Shown: piece after piece, positions 32,599 to 41,903 of the stretch | How the letters are laid out: each line of letters begins with the position of its first letter | Numbering within the stretch: position 1 is the stretch's first letter | DNA from: Pyropia yezoensis | Taxonomy: Eukaryota; Rhodophyta; Bangiophyceae; Bangiales; Bangiaceae | NCBI GenBank assembly: GCA_009829735.1 | Contig: CM020619.1 | Span: 30,158,063 to 30,222,062, forward strand | Direction of reading: 5' to 3' | Length of the DNA: 64,000 bases | Translations under genes and position numbers: made by a program | Notes under the pieces: model-generated | What the model was told of the DNA's origin: nothing | The model's input: only the letters and a program-made list of their open reading frames with translations | The model's database searches: none

Positions 32599-33618
32599 AT
32601 GGCAACCGACGCGTCGAGGGAGGGTGGGGGCGGCGTCGCCCGTGGCGGGGGCTCGTCGCCCTCCCCCCCTGCCGCGTGCCCCTGCCCCCCCCCCTCCCCT
32701 CCCATCCGGGGGGCCAAGGCGTTTGACTACCGCCACACGGTGATGGACTCGACCGCCTGGGACGCCGCCCTGCCCCTCCTCCGCGCCGGCGACGTCATTG
32801 TGGACACCTACTCCAAGGCGGGCACCAGCTGGGTGCAGGCCATCCTCGCGCAGCTGCTACTGGGCGTCGGCACCCCCGCCGCGTGCCGCCCCCACGACGC
32901 GTCCCTGTGGGTGGAGATGCGGTCGCCGGGGGCGCCGCTGGGCGACCGCCTCGCGGCGGTCGCCGCGCAGCCCCACCGGCGGTTCCTCAAGAGCCACCTC
33001 CCGCTGGGCGCCCTGCCCTACTCCCCCGACCTCAAGTACGTGTACGTCGCGCGCGACGCGCGGGACGTGGTGCTGTCCCTCCACCACCACCACACCCACC
33101 TCCACCCGCAGGTCATTGCGGGGATGAACGCCCTGCCCGGCCGGGTCGGCCCGCCGCTCGGCCCCGCCCCCGCCGACGTGGTGACCTACTGGCGGCGGTG
33201 GGTGGCCGACGACGGCCACCCGTGGTGGCCCTTCTGGGCGCACATCCGCGGCTGGTGGGCCGCGCGGCGGCGACCCAACGTGCTGCTCCTCCACTTTACG
33301 GACCTCCTGGCCGACCTGCCTGGGGAGGTCCGGCGGCTCGCCGCCTTCCTTGACCTCCCCCCGCTGGCCGAGGCGGACGTCGCCACCATTGTGGACCGCT
33401 GCTCCTTTGGGTACATGCGCGCCCACGCGGCGGACGTTACCCCGGGGGGGGACGCCCTCTTCCGCGGCGGCGCACGGTCGTTTATCCACAAGGGCACCAA
33501 CGGCCGCTGGCGGGGGGTGCTGCCGCCCGCAGACGTGGCCGCTTACGAGGCGACGGCGGTGGCGGAACTGGGCGACGACTGTGCCCGGTGGCTCGCCGAG
33601 GGGGGCGCGTTGGAGTGA
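32599..33618 (+). CDS. PAPS-dependent sulfotransferase (cytosolic SULT type), 339 aa
   Basis: Sulfotransferases move the sulfuryl group from PAPS to an acceptor hydroxyl or amine. The ATG at 32599 fits the start of the domain; the frame is open to 32473 but Pro-rich there. After a Gly/Ser/Pro-rich leader of about 37 residues, TYSKAGTSWVQAIL is the 5'-phosphosulfate loop with its Lys. FLKSHLP carries the likely catalytic His. VYVARDARDVVLSLHHH is the 3'-phosphate-binding motif with the conserved Arg and Ser. FIHKGTNGRWRG near the end is the closing K-G-x-x-G-x-W motif. Length (about 300 aa domain) is normal for SULT1-type enzymes. No signal peptide is seen, so a cytosolic small-molecule substrate is more likely than a wall polysaccharide; that is inference. 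Confidence 0.88.
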   Translation: MATDASREGGGGVARGGGSSPSPPAACPCPPPSPPIRGAKAFDYRHTVMDSTAWDAALPLLRAGDVIVDTYSKAGTSWVQAILAQLLLGVGTPAACRPHDASLWVEMRSPGAPLGDRLAAVAAQPHRRFLKSHLPLGALPYSPDLKYVYVARDARDVVLSLHHHHTHLHPQVIAGMNALPGRVGPPLGPAPADVVTYWRRWVADDGHPWWPFWAHIRGWWAARRRPNVLLLHFTDLLADLPGEVRRLAAFLDLPPLAEADVATIVDRCSFGYMRAHAADVTPGGDALFRGGARSFIHKGTNGRWRGVLPPADVAAYEATAVAELGDDCARWLAEGGALE

Positions 33619-34040
33619 CCGCCGCCGCTTTCCCCCCGGGGAATGGGGGGGGGGGGGGCGTGGGACAAGAAAAAAACAGAAAAAGAAAGGGGGCGGGGGG
33701 GGGGGGGAAGAAAGGGTGGGCGGGGGAGGGGGGGGGGGGGGGTGGTGGAGATGCGCACGCGCCGGGCGCTTTATTGAACAGAGGGAGAGACGGCCCCGTG
33801 GGGCAACAACAAGAAAAATAACAACATACCTACAACCATGAAGCGAGGGGTGCCCCGCAAACGAAAGCCAAACAAGGAAACGTCAAGCATCCATCAAGCA
33901 AATGGCACACGCGCGGGACGGCGCCCGCGGACACATACGCACCAGGCCGTGCGGGACGGGGGCGGCAGCGCGCGGAAAGACGCCCACACCGGCCCCCTCC
34001 ACCCCTCCCACGACCAGACCCGGTGGGCCAAGCCGGCCGC
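33619..34040. other. Convergent 3' flanks, low complexity
   Basis: The spacer between two convergent genes has G runs mixed with GAAAAA stretches (33640-33745). No gene seen. Confidence 0.6.
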
Positions 34041-37000
34041 TCACGTCGCCGCCGCTGGGGGGGGGCGGCGGGGGGCCAGCATCTCCCTGCTGCTCTCACT
34101 GCTGCTGCTTGACGCGGCGGTGTCTGTATTCGCACTGGCACCGTCGCTGTCGCCGTCGCTGCCGCTGCTACTGTCGCTGCCGCCGTCGTCGCGGCCGGGA
34201 AGGGGCGCCCCCGTGGTACCCGCCCCCGCCCCACCGTCTGGCCGCCCGTCACCCACCCCGTCGGGGGTCGACGCGAGTAGGTCTTCGTCCTCGGCGCTGC
34301 CGCCCGTGCCGTGGGCGTCGTCGCTGGACCCTGTGCCCGCACTGCTGGCGTCGTTGTCGTCGCTGCTGCCCGCCATGCTGCTGCTGCTACTGCCATCCGA
34401 GTCTGTCGTGCTGCCGCTGTCGCTGCCGTCGTCGTCGTCGCTGTCCGACCCGCCGCTGCTGCTGCTGCTGGTGTGCCCATCACTATCCACCACACTGCTG
34501 CCGTCCCCACCCCCCCCACCCCCGTCGCTACCGCCGCTGGCAGCGGCCGCCGCCCGCAGGTGCGCCGGCGGCTGGTACCACTGGTCCACCATCTCCCCGT
34601 CACTGTTCTCCATCAGCAGCAGCGCCTCCTCCTCATCAGACTCTACCTCTTCCGCCTCGTCCGCCTCGTCTTCGGCAAGCGCCGCTTCGTTGCTGGCAGC
34701 CGCGGCGGCGATGGGGTGCTCCCGCGGGTGGCGCAGCCGACACGCCGCGCCCCGAGCGCACTTGCCTGTGTCGCCCACCAGAGGCGCGGGGCAGTCCCAC
34801 GTGTGGAGGGATGGGCACGCCGCACCGCGCGCGCAATAGCCCTGCAGAAGAAGGGGGGCCGACCAGCAAGGAGGTCCCCGGGTAGGAAAAAAAACAGTGG
34901 GGTCAAGCAGCGCCACAATACAAAACGAGCAAGTACAGTATGACGTGTACCGCAGCCAGCAACAGCGCATGGGCAGAACATGCCCGGGCATCGTCGCGCC
35001 ATCGACGTAAGCATAGCGACCGCCCAGAAAGGCGTGCGGTTCCCACGTTCACAGCGAGATATGGCAGACACCACCGGGTCAGCAAGCGCGTCAGTATCAA
35101 GAAAAAAGCAGTAGGAACGACCGTCGCGAGAAGCCCCAACCATTCCCCAGGCGTGCACGTTAGCAATGGCATACACAGGCAGCCGCAGCCCAGCCATAGA
35201 AGAGAATACACCCAGGAAAACGACGATCGACCGTGCCAGGAACCGTCCCTGGCCGGCAGGCCAGCACTTCCATAGCGTGCGTGGCTCCCGGAGCAGGGAC
35301 CATGACCGAGCAACACAAGGCACTTGCACCTCATGGGCGCCCCCCCACCCATAGCAGCTCCAACCGGTCGTCCAAATCCGCTCCGCCGCCGCGCGTAGTC
35401 GACAGCGACCACAACAGCGACAGCTGCTGTCGCGTCCACCCGACAATCAAAATGCGCGTTAAGCCACCAGCAAAAAACAGACAAATGCGCGCCAAGCAGT
35501 TGAAAAAACACAAGCACACACGCACGACAACTCTAATAAAGCCAGCGGCCAGCCGGCGGCTCCACGAACCTTAAACGCAAAGTCCTCACACACACCCGCG
35601 CCTGGCTCCACCGCCCGGTGAGCGTAGGCACACCCCGGTCGGCGGCACTCACCGCCCCGCAGCACCGACCGACAGAGGGGAAGGCGATCCTCTTCTGTGG
35701 AATGTGTCAAGCGGCACTCATCGGCAGTGCGGGGACAAGAGCCGTTGAGGAAACGGCGGCAGACGGCCACCTTAGCGGGATCGTGCTCATACGGGCAGCC
35801 TGGTGGCAGGGACACCGTCTCGGCGGGCACCCTCCCGTCAGCAGACGCAGCAGCGGCGGCGGCGGCGGCCGCCGTCGCCGCCTCGGCCACCTTGCAACGC
35901 CCAAAGCGGTTGAAAAACAGGCACGGCTGCTTCCTCCGCCGGTCTAGACGCAAGCTCCGATGACGGCGGGAGACTCCCCTGCCGGCTCCGCCGGCACCAG
36001 AGCCCGCCGAAGGAAAAACGGCGCTGAGGTTGCCCCGCCTCGTCCGCTGCGCCCCAGACGAGGATGCCGACCGGCGGTGGCGTGCCCCGGCGGCCGCGGC
36101 CGCTGCCAGCGCCGCAGCCGCCGCGCCTGATGGCGCCGACAGTGTGAGGTTACCCCGCAGCGAGCGGCGGGCGCGCTTGCGCTCCACCCGGGCGGTGGCT
36201 GCCAGCTCCGCAGCCGCGGCGTCGGGTGGCGTTGACAGGGTGAGGTTGCCCCGCAGCGAGCGACGAGCGCGCTTGCGCTCCCCACGGGCAGCAGACTTAG
36301 CTGCCAAGGCCGCCGCAGCCGTGGCCGCCGCACCCGGAGGAGCACCCGACGAGTCGGCCGCGGCAGCGGCTGATACCAACGTCATGTTGCCAGAGCGGGA
36401 ACGCTTGGCCCGTCGCCGCTCACCACCGTCAGCTGCCGCCGCCGCCCTCCGGCTCGCCGACGCAGATGACACCCGCGGCACCACACCGCCCAACGCCGAG
36501 GGAGTCGTCGACGACGGCGCTGCTGACGTGACCCGCCGCAGCGACGAATGGCCACGTACAAATGTCTCTCCGCCCGCGGACGTGGCCGCCGTCGTCCGCG
36601 GAGGCCGCCGCTTGGCTGCCTGCCGCGCCAACACATCAACACCCTCACGGGGCCGCTTGACCACCCGTCGCAGCGACGAGCCAGTGCGCACAAACGCGTC
36701 GCGAGGGGCAGCTGCACCTACAGGGGCGGGTGCAGCGGCGTCGCCCGCTGGAGCGGCGCCACCGGCAACCGGCCTAGGGGGCGGCCCGCGAGCGGGTGAC
36801 AACGGGGGTGCCGCTGCCCGACCCACCGGCGCGGTGCCAACACGCGTCAGAGTGCGGCCGACCTTAACAAAGACGGGCGCAGCAGAGACACCATTGACAG
36901 GGGTTCCGGCAAAACCCTCTCCGACGGCGGGAGCCCCTGCCACAGCTGTGGTCGACGGGGCGGCGGCGGCCGATTTGCTGGGCGCGGCGGGTGTAGGTAC

Positions 37001-37849
37001 CACCGCCGCCAGCCCAGAAGCCGCTCCTGGCGCGGCCGACGGCGTCACAGGGGCCACCCGCCGCAAAGAGTGGGTGCCATGCCGAAAGTACGCCCCATCC
37101 ACAGCCCCCGCCGCCACTGCAAGCGCGGCATGCGACAGCCGCGGTGGCGTCGCCGGCGGAAGCGGCACGGTGCCCGAGGCCGCGACCGGCGGGGGTAGGG
37201 TGGCTGCCGGAACGGCGGCCGGTACCGCCGCCGCCGCCGCCCCCGTGGACGGCACGCGCCGCAACACATTGGCAGCCACCCGTGCCAGCTGGCCGTCTGG
37301 CGGGGCGGTGGCTGTGGGTGGCGTAGAGGCAGCCACGGCCGTGGCGGGTGGCGGCGGGGCGGGGGCGGCCGCGGGCGGCCGCGGCGCCAACAGCGACGGC
37401 GCAGCGGGGTCGGCCGCGCCAACCCGCCGAAGCGAGTGGGCGCCTCGCTTGACAAACCCGCCTGCGGGAGCAGCGGCGGTGGCCATCGGCGCCGTCGCGG
37501 CGCCAACCCCACAACTGCCGCTGACACCGCCGCCGCCGCTGCTGCTGCCGCCCCTGCCAACAAGGTTCCCGTTGCCGCCGCCACCGCGACTGCCGCTGCC
37601 GCTGCCGCCACGCGGGACGCCCGGCGAGCCCCCCACGCCCGGCCGTGTCCACGTCAAGGCACCGCGACCCCGCAACGGCGGCGGCGGCGGCGCTCCTGCC
37701 GCCGCCACCGCGGCGGGAGTAGCGCCGGCCGCCGCGGGCGCCCCCGCCGGGCGGGTCCAGCTCATGGTCGCCGGCCGGGAAAGGGGACCGCCTCGGTGGC
37801 CACGGCCGCGTCCTCGACCGCGGCTACCTCGAGAAGGAGAAAAGTACAT
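34041..37849 (-). CDS. ZC3H3-like CCCH zinc-finger protein, two exons (37849-35570 and 34841-34041)
   Basis: Exon 1 opens with an RG-rich stretch (GSRGRGRGRGHRGG). It contains at least five copies of a motif close to FVxxGxxSLRRV, then repeated basic blocks (RKRARRSLRGNLTL). CCCH fingers follow: CLFFNRFGRC...CPYEH, CRRFLNGSC...CRLTH and CRSVLRGGECRRPGCAYAH. The frame then reads VCEDFAFK and meets a GTTCGT donor. An acceptor CTTCTGCAG precedes GGCTATTGC at 34841. Joining AAG to GGC in phase 0 completes a further finger, C-x8-C-x5-C-x3-H, which proves the splice in practice. A last finger and a long Ser/Asp/Glu-rich tail follow. The finger series matches ZC3H3 (SMICL), a nuclear protein of mRNA 3'-end formation and export. 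Other CCCH families are possible. Start could also be the internal ATG before SWTRPAG. Confidence 0.72.
34842..35569 (-). other. Intron of the ZC3H3-like gene, 728 bp
   Basis: The donor is AAG|GTTCGT at 35569 and the acceptor CTTCTGCAG|GGC at 34842, with a pyrimidine-rich stretch before the AG. Removing it rebuilds one CCCH finger in frame. The intron is less GC-rich than the exons. It is the only intron I can define in this window. Confidence 0.75.
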
Positions 37850-38530
37850 GGCACGTGCGCGAGGCGAGCGACCCAGACACAGATGGACACCCTCAGAGGA
37901 GGTCGCACGGCCGTAACGTTGGCCGACGGCGCGAGGGGCCAGCGCCTTGGTACATACTCAGCACCTGCAGGTGAAGCCTCATCGTGGGCACAACGGGACG
38001 TGGCCACGTGGTGGCGATTGTAGAGTACTTCAACCCTATAAATTATATAGTATTTGAAGAGACAGCAATATTTACGAAGAAACGACCTGCTACGCTCCGT
38101 TCCATTCCTCCGCGTCCCGCCGCTCCCTGAAGTGTAATGCGGTTGCTAGCGACAGTCCGCCCACACTGCCAAGAGGGGGACCCAACAGAGGGTGCCACGT
38201 TCCTGCCGTCCTTGCACGCGTAGCCATCCCTCCCACTCCGTCGTTGAACGGCCTGTCACAGGCCGCCGGTGCGGTGCGTGCATCCGTCGAGGGTGCGTCG
38301 TGGTGATAGCCGCCGCGCCGCTCCGCCCCTACCTCCCTCTTCTGCTGTGCACACGCGTGTGCTCTCGGCCGTCGGTCGCGAGCGGCGGTGCCGGGCGTCG
38401 CCTGCTCTCCCCTTACCCCTCTCATCCCTCATCCCCTTCCCCCCCCTTCTTCCCTCGCGAGCGCGCGTGGGCTGCCAACGGAACCGGAGGGTGGTGTGGG
38501 GGTCATCGTTGGCTCTGGCGGCTGGACGCC
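37850..38530. promoter_or_regulatory. Divergent intergenic region between the zinc-finger and Hint genes
   Basis: The two flanking genes point away from each other. An AT-rich patch at 38030-38070 (CTATAAATTATATAG) is the clearest TATA-like sequence in the area and could serve either side. This is positional inference. Confidence 0.4.
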
Positions 38531-41233
38531 ATGGCCCCGGCCGCAGCGGTGGGGACGGCTGTGTTGCCGGCGACGGTGGCGTTGGCGGCGAAGGCAGCGG
38601 CAGCGGGTGGCAGCCGCGCGTCACGGCGGCGACGGCGGAGGCCGTGGCATGGACGCGGCGCGGCGGGGGCGGGGGCGACGCCACTAGGGGTGGCGTCCGC
38701 GGCGGCGGCGGTGGCGATGGTGCTGCTGGGTGCTACCGCCCCCCTGTCGGTGGCCGGGCAGGAGCTGTTCGCACCCCCCGCGCTCGCCCCCGATGCGGTC
38801 GTTGTGGACGACACGCTCCCCGGGGTGGACTTTGCGTCGTCGTCGCCGTTCCGGTCGGCGGTCGACTACAACTTTTTCGGCCGGGCCCTCGCGGGCGTGC
38901 CCGGCGCGACCGCCGACTCGCGGCGGCTGGTGGTTGCGGCTGAGAATGCGTACGAGGTAGGGGAGCTGCAGGGGGCGGGCCGCTCGTCGGGGGCGCTCCG
39001 CTGGGTGGCCCTCTACAACCAGAGCTCTACCCCGTTCCGGACGTCCAACCTGGGCGTCAGCCTGTCGCTCATCAACGGGACGGGGTCGGTGCGGGCTGCC
39101 TCTGTTGATGGCGCCCCCCCCACGCCCTTGACGTTTGTGGCGGCGGACGACTACCGGGCGCTCCTGTATCTGGGATGGCCCGAGGCGGCGGACGACGGCG
39201 GTGACGGCGCTGCCCACACGCACGGGCTGTGGGCCAACGCGTCGGCGCCGGCGGTCGGGTTTGACAGCGACTATGCGGGCTCCCGGGCGGCGAAGTGGGG
39301 CTCCTCCACAGCTTCCCTCTACCGCGCCGAGCGGGACGCGACGGTCGTGGCGGTGGGCGCGCCGGAAGCCAACGCGGTGAGCATCCTGGAGCTGCCCCGC
39401 GGGCGGGTGCGTGCGGCGGCCCAGGCGGCGGGTGACGGTGGGGCGGCTGCCGCGGCTCCCACCGCGCGGGCCGCGGCCGACGCAGCGGCGGCGCCGGGGA
39501 CGATTGTGGCGTTGCAGCACTTGCGGCTGGCGCCCGAGGACGCGGTGGCGGTGGTGGGCGTCGGTGACGCTCCCGCGGGGGGCAACGAGACCACCGGCGG
39601 CGCTGTGCCGGGCGGTACGGACGGCCTGCCGGTGCTCCCGCCGGGGGCGGTGGACAATGGCAATGGCACAGTGACGGTGCCGGTGACGGGTTATGGCAAG
39701 CATCTTGCCATTGACGGCCGCTTTCTGGCCGTCTCGGCGTCGGACGACGTGACGGTGCTGCAGTGGAACGAGACGACCAACACGTACGGCTCTTCCGTCT
39801 CCCTTCGGGGTGTCATTGACAGCGATGAAGCAGGGGTGCTGTCGGGCTTTGAGGGTGGCGCGCTCGCCCTCAATGGAGACCGGCTGCTGGTGGCGGCGCC
39901 GGCGGGCGGCACTTACGCCTTTCACTACGAGGAGGTGGACGGCAAGTGGCTGTTTGACAAGGTGCTCACGCGGCCGGCCAAGCCCGTGGCGGTCGCCATG
40001 GACGACACGTGGGCGGTCGTTGGCGGGGAGCACCGGGTGGTGGCCCACCGGTGGGAATCTGGGCGGTGGCAGCCCGCCCTGACGCTCACCGACCCGTCCA
40101 AGGCGACCGGCTTTGTCTACGCCGCCGCCGTTGCGCTGGTGGGGGGCGTGGCGGTGGTGGGCGAGCCCATCTTTGGCGAGGTCCACGTGTGGGACCTGCG
40201 CGAGGCGCCCACCCCGTCGCCGCCGCCCGCTGCGCCGCCCACCCCCGTGGGGCTCCCTCTCGTCGAGGCGGGCTCGGGCGGCCGCGTGTGCTTTGGCCGC
40301 GCCGAGGGCGTGCGCGTCCGCGGGCGGGGCGTGGTGCCCATTGGGGATCTCCGCCGCGGGGACTGGGTCGAAGCGTGGGCGGCGGCGCATGCCGCCCCCG
40401 CCGGGGGGGGTGGCGCGGCGCTGGCCGCGGCGGCCCGGTCTGTGGCTGCGTCGGTGTTCCCACCGTGGGTGGCGGCGGCGGCGGTGGGCGCGCCGCCGCG
40501 GGGTGCTGCAGTGGCCGCGACGGCCACCCAGTGGACGGCCAATGCGACGCGAGGCGGCGACGCGCCGGCCGCCACGCGCCGCCTTTGGTCCCCTGTGGTG
40601 CTGGTGCAGCACGCCACTTCAATGGCAACGGCCCCCCTGCTGACGCTTACCGTCCGTGCTGACGCGCCGCCCGGCGGCGGCGGGTCGCCGCCCATCGACA
40701 CCCGGCTGACGCTGACGCCCAACCATGCGCTCCTCACCACCCTCTCCCCCACGCAGACGGTCGCGGCGGGCGCGCTGGCGCCCGGCGACCGGCTGCACAT
40801 GGCCACCCCCGACTCGCCCTCCGGGGTAGTGGGCGCGACCGTGGTAGCCGTCGACGCTGCCCCCGCCGGGCGAGTTATCAACGTGCACACAGCGGCGGGG
40901 ACGGTGGTCGTGGGGGACGTGCTCGCCAGCTGCTACCCGGCCCTGACGCTGGGGGGGGGGCGCCTGTCGGTGGCGGAGGTCGCGGAGGCCACCGGCGTAA
41001 TGCGCCTGGCGGGGTGGGTGGGCCAGATGGGAGGGGGGGGGCTCGTCGACGCAGTGGACGGACTGGTACACGTGATGGGGGGTTGGGTGCGGGACGGGGG
41101 GGGGGGGGGGGGGGGGGGGGTGCTGCTGCTTGTTGCGGCCACGGCGGCGGCAGCGGCTGTCGCAGGGGGCGGAGTGCACCGGAGGGCCAAAGCCTGCGGG
41201 CCGACGGCGAGTGGCGTGAGGGGTACGGGATGA
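38531..41233 (+). CDS. Membrane or secreted beta-propeller-like protein with C-terminal Hedgehog-type Hint domain, 900 aa
   Basis: I use the ATG at 38531; the frame is open from 38192. A hydrophobic segment (SAAAAVAMVLLGATAPLSVAG) at about residues 58-80 looks like a signal anchor. The middle has repeats of the type VAAENAYEVGEL, FLAVSASDDVTVLQW, LLVAAPAGGTYAF and VAVVGEPIFGEVHVW, as in FG-GAP or WD-like propellers, with N-glycosylation sites (NGT, NET). The Hint domain starts at Cys587 (RVCFGRAEGVRV, codon at 40289). It continues with IGDLRRGDWVEAW and LTLTPNHALL with the block-B His, and ends with INVHTAAG and DVLASCY, close to the Hedgehog ASCY. Such domains cut the chain before Cys by an N-S shift. 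A G run (41096-41120) codes Gly before a last hydrophobic helix, so that end depends on correct G counting. Confidence 0.72.
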   Translation: MAPAAAVGTAVLPATVALAAKAAAAGGSRASRRRRRRPWHGRGAAGAGATPLGVASAAAAVAMVLLGATAPLSVAGQELFAPPALAPDAVVVDDTLPGVDFASSSPFRSAVDYNFFGRALAGVPGATADSRRLVVAAENAYEVGELQGAGRSSGALRWVALYNQSSTPFRTSNLGVSLSLINGTGSVRAASVDGAPPTPLTFVAADDYRALLYLGWPEAADDGGDGAAHTHGLWANASAPAVGFDSDYAGSRAAKWGSSTASLYRAERDATVVAVGAPEANAVSILELPRGRVRAAAQAAGDGGAAAAAPTARAAADAAAAPGTIVALQHLRLAPEDAVAVVGVGDAPAGGNETTGGAVPGGTDGLPVLPPGAVDNGNGTVTVPVTGYGKHLAIDGRFLAVSASDDVTVLQWNETTNTYGSSVSLRGVIDSDEAGVLSGFEGGALALNGDRLLVAAPAGGTYAFHYEEVDGKWLFDKVLTRPAKPVAVAMDDTWAVVGGEHRVVAHRWESGRWQPALTLTDPSKATGFVYAAAVALVGGVAVVGEPIFGEVHVWDLREAPTPSPPPAAPPTPVGLPLVEAGSGGRVCFGRAEGVRVRGRGVVPIGDLRRGDWVEAWAAAHAAPAGGGGAALAAAARSVAASVFPPWVAAAAVGAPPRGAAVAATATQWTANATRGGDAPAATRRLWSPVVLVQHATSMATAPLLTLTVRADAPPGGGGSPPIDTRLTLTPNHALLTTLSPTQTVAAGALAPGDRLHMATPDSPSGVVGATVVAVDAAPAGRVINVHTAAGTVVVGDVLASCYPALTLGGGRLSVAEVAEATGVMRLAGWVGQMGGGGLVDAVDGLVHVMGGWVRDGGGGGGGGVLLLVAATAAAAAVAGGGVHRRAKACGPTASGVRGTG

Positions 41234-41903
41234 TGGGGACTGAGCCGGAGCGAAAGATATTCGGGAGAACGCGAAGGGGGGGAGGGCGGGGGGGTGGGTT
41301 GCTGTGTATGGACAAGTCTTTTTGTACCCGGGGATCATCGCCGTCCACACAGCATGTGGGGTGTGGATGGCCGTGATGGTGGCCGCGGGTGTGCCGGTCG
41401 TGCCTGCGACGGGTGGTCCATGCCCACGGGTGCTGGACATTTGGGGTGGCCCCTCCCTCGGCGGGGGGGTACGGAGGCAACTGGGGCGGCGGGAGCGGGT
41501 TCCAGGGAGGGCCTCTTCGCGCCTAAAGTCTTACGATAGAAGACAGCAGCAGCACGACACCAGTGTAGGTACCTGGAGATGTGCGGCTTGGCATTCCGTG
41601 TCTCCTTTTGTTTCTTGCCCCCTTGAGCGGCGCGGAAAGAAAGGCGGGTCGTTCTCTGCACCTCAGGTCCGTTTTTTCCTCAGAGGCTGACACGTTCAAT
41701 CGGTATGGATCTCCGCAGCCGGGAGGAGTGTCAAAAACGCAGCTGCACTGCAGTGGCTCACCCCGCCAGCGGAGCCGATCGAGCGACGCCCTCATCAGGC
41801 CACGTGTTGCGTGCATGCACATCGCCACGCTCACCAACCTCACCTCCGTCACCCCCTCCCTCCCGCTCCCTTAGCGACCAGCGCTCTATCGCCCACGACT
41901 TCC
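41234..41903. other. Intergenic, no gene seen
   Basis: This is the spacer between the Hint gene and the P450-like gene. Several short frames exist, none with a recognisable domain. Confidence 0.5.
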
